From NCBI RefSeq assembly GCF_018798885.1, contig NZ_CP076361.1, positions 186,001 to 250,000 of the forward strand: a stretch of DNA of 64,000 nucleotides. The letters are read 5' to 3'. Positions within the stretch are counted from its first letter, which is position 1. Every line of letters starts with the position of its first letter. A program made the translations under genes and the position numbers. Shown piece after piece: positions 56,088 to 64,000 of this stretch. The DNA comes from Gemmobacter fulvus. Its GTDB lineage: Bacteria; Pseudomonadota; Alphaproteobacteria; Rhodobacterales; Rhodobacteraceae. The notes under the pieces were generated by a model. It saw nothing but the letters and a program-made list of their open reading frames with translations. It did no database searches and had not been told where the DNA came from.

Positions 56088-56840
56088 TCATGCGTCGTGA
56101 TCCGGCTCCGCACCCTGATCGCCGTCGCGCAGCCCGCGAAAGCCCATCGCGACCACGAACTTTTCGGAACTGTCCGAGCGGCTTGCCCCCGGCTTTACAT
56201 TGGCCACCTTCTTGAAGTGTTTCTTCAGCAGGGTCTGCATGCCGATTTCGGCCCCGCCCGCCAGAACCTTGGCGACAAAGGTGCCATCCTCCTCCAGCAC
56301 GTCAAAGGCAAAGGCCAGCGCCGCCTCGACCAGCGCGATGATGCGCAGGTGGTCGGTGCCCTTGTGCCCCGAGGCCGCCGCCGCCATGTCGGACATGACC
56401 ACATCGGCCTTGCCGCCCAGCCAGCCCTTGACCAGGGCATCCGCCTCATCGGCCAGAAAATCGAGCTGATGGATCTGCGCGCCGGAAATCGGCTCCACCT
56501 CTTGCAGATCGACGCCCAGCACGGTGCCAATCGGCTTTTTCGGGTTCTGCCCCAGCGCGTTCACCCGCTCGACCGCCATCTGGCACCAGCCGCCCGGCGC
56601 ACAGCCAAGGTCAACCACACGCGCGCCCGGTTTCAGGAAGCCGTATTTGTCATCCAGCTCCGAGATCTTGTAGGCGGCGCGGCCCCGGTAGCCTTCCCGC
56701 TTGGCGCGCACCACATAAGGGTCGTTCAACTGGCGTTCGAGCCAGAGCGTCGAAGACAGTTTGCGCCCCTTGGCGGTTTTCACCCTGACGCGCAATTCGC
56801 GCTGGCCACGGCCGGAGGTGTTTTTGGGCGGTGTCGTCAT
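56088..56840 (-). CDS. rlmE: 23S rRNA (uridine-2'-O)-methyltransferase RlmE (FtsJ)
   Basis: Methylates U2552 of the 23S A-loop during late 50S assembly; 250 residues. SAM site [19 protein letters not shown]; catalytic Lys in [14 protein letters not shown]; Asp in [17 protein letters not shown]; second Lys in [13 protein letters not shown]; Glu in [12 protein letters not shown] basic N-terminal extension (about 35 residues: [19 protein letters not shown]) precedes the core. The start overlaps the ppx stop by 4 bases (ATGA). Confidence 0.95.
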   Translation of the reverse strand: MTTPPKNTSGRGQRELRVRVKTAKGRKLSSTLWLERQLNDPYVVRAKREGYRGRAAYKISELDDKYGFLKPGARVVDLGCAPGGWCQMAVERVNALGQNPKKPIGTVLGVDLQEVEPISGAQIHQLDFLADEADALVKGWLGGKADVVMSDMAAAASGHKGTDHLRIIALVEAALAFAFDVLEEDGTFVAKVLAGGAEIGMQTLLKKHFKKVANVKPGASRSDSSEKFVVAMGFRGLRDGDQGAEPDHDA

Positions 56841-57979
56841 GCGTATGGTCCATCTTCCAGAACGCCATCGGCGCTCATCTGTGCATAAAGCAGCCCTTCG
56901 CGCAGCCCCCGATCCGCAACCGACAGCTTGTCGGTGGGCCAGATGCGCATGAGCGCCTGTAAAATCGCCGCCCCGGACATGATCAGCGCATGACGGTCGC
57001 GCCCGATGCGCGGGTCGGTGCGCCGGCCTTCGGGGCCAAGCGAGAGATAATCGCGGATCACCGTATCAATCTGATCCGATGACATGCGCAGCCCGTCCAC
57101 CTTGGTCCGGTCATACCGGCGCAGGCCCAGAAAGCTGGCGGCAACCGTCGTCACCGTGCCAGAGGTGCCGATGATCTGAAAGCCCTCGCGCGGGTTGTCG
57201 GCATTATAGGGGCTGAAACTGGCGAGGTTCTCTTCGAAAAACCAGCTCATCAGCGCAAAGCGCGCAGCGTCATCCTCCACGTCGATGAACTGGTCCTTCA
57301 GGGTGGCCACACCTAGCGGCACCGAGATCCAGTCCACCACGCGCGCGGCGGGTTTGTCGTCCTTCGGGGCAAAGCCCGCGTGCAGCCGCATGATGGCGCG
57401 CGGGCGATCCTCGGGCGGCACGGCGGACAGATCAATCCAGACCAGTTCGGTCGAACCGCCGCCGATATCGACCACCAGCAATTGTTCGGTGCGGCGGCTG
57501 ACCAGTGGCGCGCAAGAGATCACGGCAAGGCGGGCTTCTTCCTCGGGGGCGATCACCTCCAGCGCCAGCCCGGTTTCGCGCCGCACCTGCCGGATGAAAT
57601 CGCGGGCATTGCGCGCCCGGCGGCAGGCCTCGGTCGCCACCAGCCGCATCCGCGTCACGCCATGTTTTTCGATCTTCTTGCCACAGATGCGCAGCGCCTG
57701 AACCGTGCGCCCCATCGAGGTGCGCGAAAGCCGACCCGAGGCTTCAAGCCCCACGCCCAACTGGACAGTTTTGGAAAAACTGTCGATGACCTGAAACTGA
57801 CTGCCCTTCGGTTGGGCAATCAGCATCCGGCAACTGTTTGTGCCCAGATCCAGCGCCGCATAAAGCTGCGGCCCCGGCTGGGCGTCACAAGGGGCCGACG
57901 GTTCGACCGCGCCCGCCAGTTTCCTGACGTCCGGCTGCGGGATCGCGTCCTCCCCTCGGGGACGCTCGGGCGTCATCAT
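56837..57979 (-). CDS. ppx: Exopolyphosphatase / pppGpp phosphohydrolase (Ppx/GppA)
   Basis: Hydrolyses polyphosphate ends or the pppGpp gamma phosphate; 380 residues. ASKHA-fold motifs: [16 protein letters not shown] near residue 41, [32 protein letters not shown] and [12 protein letters not shown]. It lacks the long C-terminal HD-like domain of E. coli Ppx (about 510 residues), as is usual in alphaproteobacteria. GGAGG precedes the ATG at 57979. It is translationally coupled to rlmE, as seen in Rhodobacterales. Confidence 0.92.
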   Translation of the reverse strand: MMTPERPRGEDAIPQPDVRKLAGAVEPSAPCDAQPGPQLYAALDLGTNSCRMLIAQPKGSQFQVIDSFSKTVQLGVGLEASGRLSRTSMGRTVQALRICGKKIEKHGVTRMRLVATEACRRARNARDFIRQVRRETGLALEVIAPEEEARLAVISCAPLVSRRTEQLLVVDIGGGSTELVWIDLSAVPPEDRPRAIMRLHAGFAPKDDKPAARVVDWISVPLGVATLKDQFIDVEDDAARFALMSWFFEENLASFSPYNADNPREGFQIIGTSGTVTTVAASFLGLRRYDRTKVDGLRMSSDQIDTVIRDYLSLGPEGRRTDPRIGRDRHALIMSGAAILQALMRIWPTDKLSVADRGLREGLLYAQMSADGVLEDGPYA

Positions 57980-58004
57980 ACGCCCTCCATATGTGGTTAT
58001 CCCC

Positions 58005-58033
58005 AACCTAGACCCGTTCCCCCCATGGCGCAA
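58005..58033 (-). promoter_or_regulatory. Promoter of ppx-rlmE
   Basis: On the minus strand TTGCGC (58033-58028) and TAGGTT (58010-58005) are 17 bp apart; transcription would start near 57998, about 20 nt before the ATG. Confidence 0.5.
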
Positions 58034-58254
58034 GCCCGATGCCGGGCCGTCCCGGCCCCCGGAGGGGCAGCCCGGTAGGAAATCCGCAGTGCAGGATGTA
58101 TGTTTTTGCGCGGGCCCCAGCCCGCGGACCAGAATCGCGGCAGAAACGGGGTGCAACAAACTTGTGTCGCTCTCTGGCTGCTGAATGTCGAAAACCGACA
58201 CCGCCGCGCGCAGGGCCACGCATAGAACGGATTCAAGAACGAGGAAGGAATCAC
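58034..58254 (+). promoter_or_regulatory. GC-rich structured leader before the one-carbon cluster
   Basis: Between divergent ppx and the scaffold-protein gene. Hairpins by eye: GCCGGG-CCGT-CCCGGC, CGCGGGC-CCCA-GCCCGCG (58109-58126), and TGTCG-AAAAC-CGACA (58186-58200). The regulated genes use methyl-THF and a corrinoid, so a metabolite-sensing leader is possible, but no cobalamin, SAM or SAH riboswitch core could be recognised. Confidence 0.3.
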
Positions 58255-58551
58255 ATGCCAGAGGTGACCATCGTCTATTGGCGCGACATCCCGGCCCAGG
58301 TCATTGTGGGCAAGGGGCGGCGCGGGGCGAAAGTGCAGCTGACCGAACGCTTTGAACAGGCGATTGACCGCTGCGCGATGAAGATCGGCGCGAAGGATGC
58401 CGATGCCTATCTGGCCGAATGGCGCAAGGCCCCGCCCTACGAGGTCGAGGGCGAGCAGGACGAGATTGCGAAATCCGTCGCGGCAGCGCTTGAAGCCGAA
58501 TACGACACTGCGCGCCTCAAGGCGCTGATTGATGCCGAGGGCCGGGCCTGA
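58255..58551 (+). CDS. Virulence-factor-family (PF13769-like) scaffold protein of the one-carbon cluster
   Basis: Small protein of 98 residues, no signal peptide: VTIVYWRDIPAQVIVGKGRR, then GAKVQLTERFEQAIDRCAMK and IGAKDADAYLAEWRK. Recognised as the family named for virulence only by annotation history; in Rhodobacterales it regularly sits before MTHFR and a methyl-THF methyltransferase. AAGGA precedes the ATG. Function not demonstrated; a partner or scaffold of the methyl-transfer enzymes is a guess from context. Confidence 0.75.
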   Translation: MPEVTIVYWRDIPAQVIVGKGRRGAKVQLTERFEQAIDRCAMKIGAKDADAYLAEWRKAPPYEVEGEQDEIAKSVAAALEAEYDTARLKALIDAEGRA

Positions 58552-58590
58552 GCGCCCTGCCCCCCAACGTCCCTTCATCAGGAGCCGCCC

Positions 58591-59508
58591 ATGGCGCTGT
58601 TCAACTTTCGCCGCGATAGCGCAGCCGCCACGCCGGATGCCGACACCGAAGCCTTCCTGAAAGGCTATTCCATCGAGGTGATGCCGCGCACCGCCGAAAA
58701 GGTCGAGGATTTCTGCGCCCTTCTGCCCAAGGGCACGCGCGTCTACATCGCCCATATCGAAGGCACCCCGATCGAAGACATGGTGGCGACGGCGCGGCGG
58801 CTGGCGGACGAAGGCTTTGTGGTTATGCCGCATTTTCCGGCGCGGATCATCCCCGACCGCGCGACGCTGGCCGACTGGCTGGCGCGTTACAAGGGCGAGG
58901 CCGGTGTGAAACAGGCGCTGCTGCTGGGCGGTGGCGTCAATACGCCAGCCGGCGAATTCGATGCCTCGATGCAGCTGATCGAAACCGGGCTGTTTGATGG
59001 GTTTGAACGGCTGCATGTCGCGGGCCACCCCGAAGGCAACAAGGATATCGACAAGGACGGCGGCGACCGCATCGTGATGCAGGCGCTGAAATGGAAACAG
59101 GCCTTTGCCGAACGCTCCGATGCGCAGATGGCCATTGCGACGCAGTTCTGCTTCGAGGCCGATCCGGTGATCGCCTGGGCCGACCGGCTGGCCGCCGAAG
59201 GCATCAAGCTGCCGATCCATATCGGGGTTGCGGGACCGGCCAAGCTGCAGACGCTGATCAAATTCGCCATTGCCTGCGGTGTAGGCCCCAGCTTGCGGGT
59301 GCTGCAAAAGCGCGCGATGGATGTGACCAAGCTGCTGATGCCCTATGAGCCGACCGAATTCGTGGCGGCACTGGCGGCGCACAAGGCCAAGCACCCGGAA
59401 TTCGGCATCGAATCCGTGCATTTCTTCCCGCTGGGCGGCATCAAGACCAATGCCACCTGGGCCACTGATCACGGCGGCGCCTCGGCCGTTCCCGCAAACC
59501 AGGCTTGA
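58591..59508 (+). CDS. Methylenetetrahydrofolate reductase (short MetF-like)
   Basis: TIM-barrel flavoprotein that reduces 5,10-methylene-THF to 5-methyl-THF; 305 residues. Motifs: YSIEVMPRTAEKVEDFCALL at the start, VYIAHIEGTPIEDMVATARR, MPHFPARIIPDRATLADWLA and LPIHIGVAGPAKLQTLIKFA. Not identical to classical MetF but clearly of that fold. Placed between the scaffold-like protein and the methyl-THF methyltransferase; spaced 39 bp and 10 bp from its neighbours, so one operon. Confidence 0.88.
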   Translation: MALFNFRRDSAAATPDADTEAFLKGYSIEVMPRTAEKVEDFCALLPKGTRVYIAHIEGTPIEDMVATARRLADEGFVVMPHFPARIIPDRATLADWLARYKGEAGVKQALLLGGGVNTPAGEFDASMQLIETGLFDGFERLHVAGHPEGNKDIDKDGGDRIVMQALKWKQAFAERSDAQMAIATQFCFEADPVIAWADRLAAEGIKLPIHIGVAGPAKLQTLIKFAIACGVGPSLRVLQKRAMDVTKLLMPYEPTEFVAALAAHKAKHPEFGIESVHFFPLGGIKTNATWATDHGGASAVPANQA

Positions 59509-59518
59509 AGGACCAGCC

Positions 59519-60499
59519 ATGACCCGGACCGTTATCGAATCCAAGACCAAGACCGTCATCATCGGGTTTGACGAACCCTTCTGCGTGATCGGGGAACGTA
59601 TCAACCCCACCGGGCGCAAGAAGCTTGCGGCAGAGCTGGAGGCCGGCAATTTCGACACCGTGATCAGGGACGCGCTGGAACAGGTGGCCTGTGGCGCGAC
59701 CGTGCTGGACGTGAACTCGGGTGCTGTCTTCACCAACAAGATGGCCGAAGATCCGCGTTATGCCGACAATAACTTTGTCGAGCCGCCGCTGATGAAGGCG
59801 CTGATCGAGATCATCCAGCAAACGGTCGACGTCCCGCTGTGTATCGACAGCTCGGTTCCTGGCGCACTGGAGGCCGGTCTGATGGCCTGCGAGGGCCGGC
59901 CGCTGCTGAACTCGGTGACGGGTGAGGAAGAGCGGCTGGAGCTGGTGCTGCCGCTGGTCAAGAAATACAATGTGCCGGTGGTGGCGATTTCCAACGACGA
60001 CACCGGCATTTCGCAAGACCCCGATGTGCGCTTTGCCGTGGCGAAAAAGATCGTGCAACGCGCCGCCGATTTCGGCATTCCGGCGCATGACATCGTGGTC
60101 GACCCGCTGGTGATGCCGGTGGGCGCGATGGGCACTGCCGGCCAGCAGGTGTTTGCACTGGTGCGTCGCCTGCGCGAAGAGCTGGGCGTGAACACCACCT
60201 GCGGTGCGTCGAACATCAGCTTTGGCCTGCCGCAGCGCCATGGCATCAACGCGGCCTTCCTGCCGATGGCGATTGGCGCGGGCATGACCTCGGCCATCAT
60301 GAACCCGGTCCGTCAGGTGGAGATGGAGGCGATCCGCGCCGCCAACTTCCTGATGAACCACGATCCGAATGGCGGTGAATGGATCCGCTTTGCCAAGGTG
60401 ATCGAAGCGGTCGAAGGCGGCATGAGCTTTGCCGATGCCTCTTCGGCGCAGACCTCGGCGGCATCGGGCCGTCGCGGCGGGCGGCGCTCGCGCGGCTGA
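59519..60499 (+). CDS. Methyltetrahydrofolate:corrinoid methyltransferase (pterin-binding domain)
   Basis: Transfers the methyl of 5-methyl-THF to a corrinoid protein; 326 residues. The pterin-binding fold has GFDEPFCVIGERINPTGRKK, LDVNSGAVFTNKMAEDPRYA, VPLCIDSSVPGALEAGL and CGASNISFGLPQRHGINAAF. The short tail is basic and Ser/Arg/Gly-rich. It corresponds to the methyl-THF module of MetH without the corrinoid or homocysteine domains; in Rhodobacterales B12-dependent methionine synthase is reported as split parts. No corrinoid protein is seen in the window. Confidence 0.88.
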   Translation: MTRTVIESKTKTVIIGFDEPFCVIGERINPTGRKKLAAELEAGNFDTVIRDALEQVACGATVLDVNSGAVFTNKMAEDPRYADNNFVEPPLMKALIEIIQQTVDVPLCIDSSVPGALEAGLMACEGRPLLNSVTGEEERLELVLPLVKKYNVPVVAISNDDTGISQDPDVRFAVAKKIVQRAADFGIPAHDIVVDPLVMPVGAMGTAGQQVFALVRRLREELGVNTTCGASNISFGLPQRHGINAAFLPMAIGAGMTSAIMNPVRQVEMEAIRAANFLMNHDPNGGEWIRFAKVIEAVEGGMSFADASSAQTSAASGRRGGRRSRG

Positions 60500-60529
60500 T
60501 CTCCGGCTTTAACCCCGGCACAGGCTGAC

Positions 60530-60559
60530 AAAAACACCCGCCAATCCGGCGGGTGTTTT
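60530..60559 (+). terminator. Intrinsic terminator of the one-carbon operon
   Basis: AACACCCGCC pairs with GGCGGGTGTT over AATCC, followed by TTTTCGTTT. It lies 30 bp after the methyltransferase stop. The next 130 bp before RTX gene 3 contain no other clear element. Confidence 0.8.
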
Positions 60560-60695
60560 CGTTTGCTTAACCTTTATTCGCCACAGTTCATCCCCAAGGG
60601 CACATTTTTGCCGCTTTGCTTGCGCAATGGGACCATAGGCCCCGCGCAAAAGGCGGGGGACGCGCCGCAGAGGAAGACGTGCCGATGGATGGACA

Positions 60696-63146
60696 ATGAG
60701 CAGCCTGAGCGAGATCAACGCCATTCATGTGCTCTGCTCTGCCGAAGAGGCCGCGGCGCGGGATCGCGCGGCGGGCACCTATGCTGCCAATATCGCCAGC
60801 GACAGCCGCTATTACATGTGGCAGGGCCAGCAGCAGATCCTGCCGCTGGGCATGGATGGCGAACCGGAGCTGTTTGCCGCAGGCCTGCGCGCCGCCCTGC
60901 CCGGTGTGAACACGCTGCGCCTGTCGTTCAATGCCTTTGCCTTTGATGACGCGGGCGGGCTGCATCCGCTCTATGAACGCTTTCTGGCCGCCGCTGCGTC
61001 GCAGGGTTTCAAGCTGATCTTCACCTATACCGATGGCGGGCAGCAGACGACCGGGGCCGATGGCAGCCTGACCACCGATCAGATTGGCGCGGCGCTGGAT
61101 GGCGCGGTGCAGGACCGCGCCGTCGACAGTTGGACCCGCCTGATGGACTGGATGGCCGATCATCCCGCCGTGGAATCCTCGGTCTGGGGCTATGAGCTGG
61201 CGAATGAGGCCGCCGCCTATGAACGGGCGGTGGTGCTGGCCCCGCGCGGCACCAAGGGTGCGGCCGAAGCCCGCTTTGTGGAGCTTTATGCCCGCCACAT
61301 GGCTGAACTGGCCGAGGTCGTGCAGACCCGGCAGGATGACGCCCGCATCCTTGTGGGCGGCTGGGCCTATTCGGCGCGTTTTGTCGATATGGCGGAAAAC
61401 ATGGTCGGAGCGCAGACCGCACTGGATTACCTGCGCGACCAGGTGGGGGCGGCGTTGGTCTGGGCGGCGCATCTTTATCCCGGCTGGCACAGCGGCACCG
61501 CGCAGGGGCCAGAGGCCATGATCGCGGCCTTTGAGGCGGTGTTCGCGCCTCTGGGCGAGGATGACATCCTGCTGACTGAAACCAGCCTCTCCGGCGCGCT
61601 GATCAATGATTTCAGCCTGCCGGACAGCATGACCACCCATCTGGCGCGCACGCAGGAGTGGTTTGCTGATCGCGGCATCGGCGTCACCTGGTTTTCCGGG
61701 GCCGAGGCCGGGGCCTCCAGCCTCGTATCGGTCGACAGCGATGGCAGCCTGCGTTACCTGCACCAGCACAGCCTTGCCTTCGCGCTCAATGCCTTCTCGC
61801 TGGACGATGCGCCTGCCGCCCATGCCGGGAATCAGGTGATCCATGCCAGCCTGCGCGCGGCCAAGCTGCGCAACGAGGCCTATGATGGCGGGCTGACGAT
61901 GGATCCCGTGCACAAGATCGGCACCGGCTTTGGCCATGGCGGCAATGACACGCTGTTCGGCGGCACAGCCGCCAACAATTTCCTTTACGGTGGTCAGGGG
62001 CACGACCGGGTGCAGGGCGCCGAGGCCGAGGATTTTCTGTTCGGCCAGATGGGCGATGACACACTGGCGGGGCTGGCGGGCAATGATCTGCTGTTTGGCG
62101 GCCGGGGCAACGACCTGCTGCGCGGTCAGGGCGGCAATGACACGCTGGAGGGCGGCGCAGGCGCGGACAGGTTCGATGCCAGCGCGGGCAATGACCTGAT
62201 CACCGATGCCGAAATGGCGGCGGGCGATCTGATCTTTCTGGGGCGCGGCTATACCGGCTGGGCCCAGATTGCCGCCCGGATCAGCCATCAGGCCATCAAC
62301 GGGCCGACGGTGAATGATGTGGTGATCCGCCACGCCGATGCCACGCAAACGGTTCTGCTCGACATGCGCGGCGCGCTGGGCGCGGCGGCATTCCTGTTTT
62401 CGGGCACCGCTGATCGGGTGGAGGGCACCACAAAGGCCGATCTGATTGCCGAAGGCTATCAGGATATGGATGGCAATGTGTTTTCTGCCCCGATCCGGCG
62501 GATCGCGGCGGGTCATGGCAATGACACGATCAATGGCAGCCTTGCCGCCGACTGGCTGGATGGCAATGCGGGCGATGATCTGCTGCAGGGCAGCAAGGGG
62601 GCCGATACCCTGTCTGGCGCGGTGGGGCGGGACAGCCTGTTTGGCGGCGACGGGCGCGATGTGGTCATGGGCGGCGGCGATGCCGACTTGCTGCATGGCG
62701 GCGCGGCGGATGATGTGATCGCCACGGGTCAGGGCAATGATCTGGCCTATGGCGGCGCCGGGGCCGACCGGATCCGCGGCGAGGCCGGGCAGGACACGCT
62801 GTATGGCGGCACGGGCTGGGATGTGATCCATACCGGGGCCGAGGCCAGCACGGTGTTCGGCGACGCCGGGCGCGACACCATCATGGCCGATATTGAACGG
62901 GCCGGGCACCGGCTGAGCGGCGGCAGCGGCGGCGACAGTTTCGTGTTCCATTCCGCCGATGCGACCGGGCGCAGCCAGTCGGTGATCACCGATTTCACCG
63001 CCGGGCAGGACCGCATCCTGTGGGGCAGCCGGGTGATTGATCTGGACCATCTGCCGAAAGGCATGGCGCTGCACGACAGCGCCGCTGGTCTGGTTCTGGA
63101 ATTCTCGCCCGGCAATTCGGTGCTGCTGGAGGGGTTTTTCCTCTGA
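60696..63146 (+). CDS. RTX exoprotein 3 with glycoside-hydrolase-like N-terminus
   Basis: Secreted protein of 816 residues without a Sec signal. Residues about 30-395 look like a clan-A (GH5-type) TIM barrel: acid/base Glu171 in WGYELANEAAAY, HLYPGW at 259-264 and nucleophile Glu295 in ILLTETSLSG. Two blocks of GGxGxDxxx repeats follow (about 408-510 and 605-745), e.g. GGRGNDLLRGQGGNDTLEGG. The end is serralysin-like (FVFHSADATG, VITDFTAGQDRILWG) with the tail VLLEGFFL. Likely an extracellular beta-glycanase exported by type I secretion; substrate unknown. Confidence 0.85.
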   Translation: MSSLSEINAIHVLCSAEEAAARDRAAGTYAANIASDSRYYMWQGQQQILPLGMDGEPELFAAGLRAALPGVNTLRLSFNAFAFDDAGGLHPLYERFLAAAASQGFKLIFTYTDGGQQTTGADGSLTTDQIGAALDGAVQDRAVDSWTRLMDWMADHPAVESSVWGYELANEAAAYERAVVLAPRGTKGAAEARFVELYARHMAELAEVVQTRQDDARILVGGWAYSARFVDMAENMVGAQTALDYLRDQVGAALVWAAHLYPGWHSGTAQGPEAMIAAFEAVFAPLGEDDILLTETSLSGALINDFSLPDSMTTHLARTQEWFADRGIGVTWFSGAEAGASSLVSVDSDGSLRYLHQHSLAFALNAFSLDDAPAAHAGNQVIHASLRAAKLRNEAYDGGLTMDPVHKIGTGFGHGGNDTLFGGTAANNFLYGGQGHDRVQGAEAEDFLFGQMGDDTLAGLAGNDLLFGGRGNDLLRGQGGNDTLEGGAGADRFDASAGNDLITDAEMAAGDLIFLGRGYTGWAQIAARISHQAINGPTVNDVVIRHADATQTVLLDMRGALGAAAFLFSGTADRVEGTTKADLIAEGYQDMDGNVFSAPIRRIAAGHGNDTINGSLAADWLDGNAGDDLLQGSKGADTLSGAVGRDSLFGGDGRDVVMGGGDADLLHGGAADDVIATGQGNDLAYGGAGADRIRGEAGQDTLYGGTGWDVIHTGAEASTVFGDAGRDTIMADIERAGHRLSGGSGGDSFVFHSADATGRSQSVITDFTAGQDRILWGSRVIDLDHLPKGMALHDSAAGLVLEFSPGNSVLLEGFFL

Positions 63147-63221
63147 ACCTTGCGCTGCATCATGGTGGCAGCGGCGGTGCGGTGGTGGGATCGGGCAAAG
63201 GCACATTCTGCAAGGATTCCC

Positions 63222-64000
63222 ATGGCCCCGCTTTCCGGCATCACCATCCTCGATCTGACACATGTTCTGGCGGGGCCGTTCTGCGCCACGATTCTGGCCG
63301 ATCTGGGCGCGCATGTGATCAAGGTCGAACGCCCCAGCACCGGCGATGACACCCGCGCCTTCCCCCCCTTCACGAACGGGGAAAGCGCCTATTTTGCGGC
63401 GCTGAATGCCGGAAAACGCTCCATCGCGCTGGATTTGAAGGCCGAGGCGGATCGCCAGATTTTCGAGGCGCTGCTGGCCCGCGCCGATGTGCTGCTGGAG
63501 AATTACCGCCCCGGCGTGATGGAGCGCCTGGGCTATGGCTGGCAGGATCTGCAAAGCCGCCTGCCCCGGCTGATCTACGGCGCGGTTTCGGGCTTTGGCC
63601 ATAGCGGACCAGAGGCCGGCAAACCCGCCTATGACATGGTGGTGCAGGCGCGCGGCGGTGTGATGAGCATCACCGGCGAGGAAGGCGGGCCGCCGGTGCG
63701 GGTCGGCGCCTCGCTGGGCGACATCGTGGCGGGCATGTATCTGGCGCAGGGGGTGCTGGCGGCGCTTTATGACCGCAGCCGCACCGGCCTTGGTGCCAAG
63801 ATCGACATCTCGATGCTGGATTGCCAGTTGGCCATTCAGGAACACAGCATTGCCATCACCACGGCCACCGGCATACCACCGGGCCGCACCGGCGCGCGCC
63901 ATCCTACCATCACGCCCTTTTCCACCTATCGCGCGGCGGACGGGTTCTTTGTGATCGCGGCGGGCAATGACGCGCTGTTTGCCCGGCTCTGTGCGGCGCT
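63222..64000 (+). CDS. CaiB/BaiF-family CoA transferase (3' end outside window)
   Basis: Class III CoA transferase, first 259 residues. N-terminal PLSGITILDLTHVLAGPFCA, nucleotide-fold AGKRSIALDLKAEADRQIF, LLENYRPGVMERLGYGW, catalytic Asp in KPAYDMVVQARGG, and GDIVAGMYLAQGVLAALYDR. It moves CoA between an acyl-CoA donor and a carboxylate; members include oxalate, carnitine and alpha-methylacyl enzymes. AAGGA 5 nt before the ATG. It runs past base 64000, so substrate and length cannot be judged. Confidence 0.9.
   Translation, partial: MAPLSGITILDLTHVLAGPFCATILADLGAHVIKVERPSTGDDTRAFPPFTNGESAYFAALNAGKRSIALDLKAEADRQIFEALLARADVLLENYRPGVMERLGYGWQDLQSRLPRLIYGAVSGFGHSGPEAGKPAYDMVVQARGGVMSITGEEGGPPVRVGASLGDIVAGMYLAQGVLAALYDRSRTGLGAKIDISMLDCQLAIQEHSIAITTATGIPPGRTGARHPTITPFSTYRAADGFFVIAAGNDALFARLCAA

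Noticed and set aside
57997-58223. Small minus-strand frame upstream of ppx
   Set aside because: It overlaps the ppx promoter, has no ribosome-binding site and shows the Pro/Gly/Arg-rich composition of non-coding GC-rich DNA.
58034-58254. Cobalamin, SAM or SAH riboswitch before the one-carbon operon
   Set aside because: Hairpins are present, but the conserved cores (B12 box, SAH core) could not be found. Kept only as a structured leader.
60588-63902. A 1104-codon open frame on the minus strand across the RTX glycosidase-like gene
   Set aside because: It runs antisense to a well-supported gene; the protein is rich in Arg, His, Gly and Ala with no domains, as expected from GC-rich repeat DNA read backwards. 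It also covers the start of the CoA transferase gene.

Overview
The window is high-GC and densely coded. Gene content and order point to an alphaproteobacterium of the Rhodobacter/Paracoccus group (Rhodobacterales): ntrB-ntrC-ntrY-ntrX-trkA-trkH-hfq-hflX in a row, a HemB with the cysteine-free (Mg-type) metal site, NtrC and NtrX proteins without the sigma54-contact motif, TTG-starting -35 boxes 17 bp from TA-rich -10 boxes, and IalB, DUF882 and SYLF proteins. No insertion sequence, prophage, plasmid gene, rRNA operon or CRISPR array was seen; there is one tRNA. It reads as ordinary chromosome with a few accessory genes.

Layout. 1-10.8 kb: nitrogen/redox two-component genes (ntrB is cut by the left edge), the Trk potassium channel, Hfq and HflX. 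10.8-17.1 kb: an acetyltransferase gene broken by one base, penicillin acylase, a beta-hydroxyacid dehydrogenase, a SYLF lipoprotein, hemB and a membrane protein. 17.2-25.5 kb: mfd, RTX exoprotein 1, a drug-efflux MFS pump, a DsbA-like oxidoreductase and an acyl-CoA ligase. 25.5-30.5 kb: an XRE-cupin regulator, a phosphoesterase coupled to a Ser/Thr kinase-Usp fusion, a 40-residue entericidin-like lipoprotein and a peptide-binding protein. 30.5-37.2 kb: candidate sRNA A, bdhA-patatin, DUF502, psuK-psuG, rpsB-tsf. 37.3-46.6 kb: a LuxR solo, rpe, a flavoprotein, tRNA-Gln, aroK-aroB, a small membrane peptide with a large periplasmic protein, xerD and a CNNM/CorC protein. 46.6-56 kb: RTX exoprotein 2 (CAP domain), a HerA-like ATPase, two tandem candidate sRNAs (B and C), an IalB-like protein, an lpxD-acp-KAS cassette, an L,D-transpeptidase and a DUF882 protein. 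56-64 kb: rlmE, ppx, a one-carbon cluster (scaffold-like protein, MTHFR, methyl-THF:corrinoid methyltransferase), RTX exoprotein 3 (glycosidase-like) and the start of a CoA transferase.

How the genes fit together. NtrBC/NtrYX control nitrogen and redox responses, and Hfq would support sRNA regulation. Three intergenic stretches look like free-standing sRNA genes: each pairs a promoter of the local type with an orphan intrinsic terminator. One of them carries a CUUCCUCCC anti-Shine-Dalgarno motif beside a stem-loop, as in the cuckoo/CcsR sRNAs of alphaproteobacteria. Three separate genes encode RTX proteins with serralysin-like C-terminal tails, but no type I secretion operon is present; two of them share an exact 14-bp upstream sequence. 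Cell-envelope work recurs throughout: lipid A acylation, L,D-transpeptidation, DUF882, IalB and lipoproteins.

The most novel-looking items are the sRNA candidates, the phosphoesterase/kinase-Usp pair, the shared RTX upstream motif, the structured rpsB leader and the glycosidase-like RTX protein. All functional statements rest on reading sequence and motifs by eye; no database search was run.
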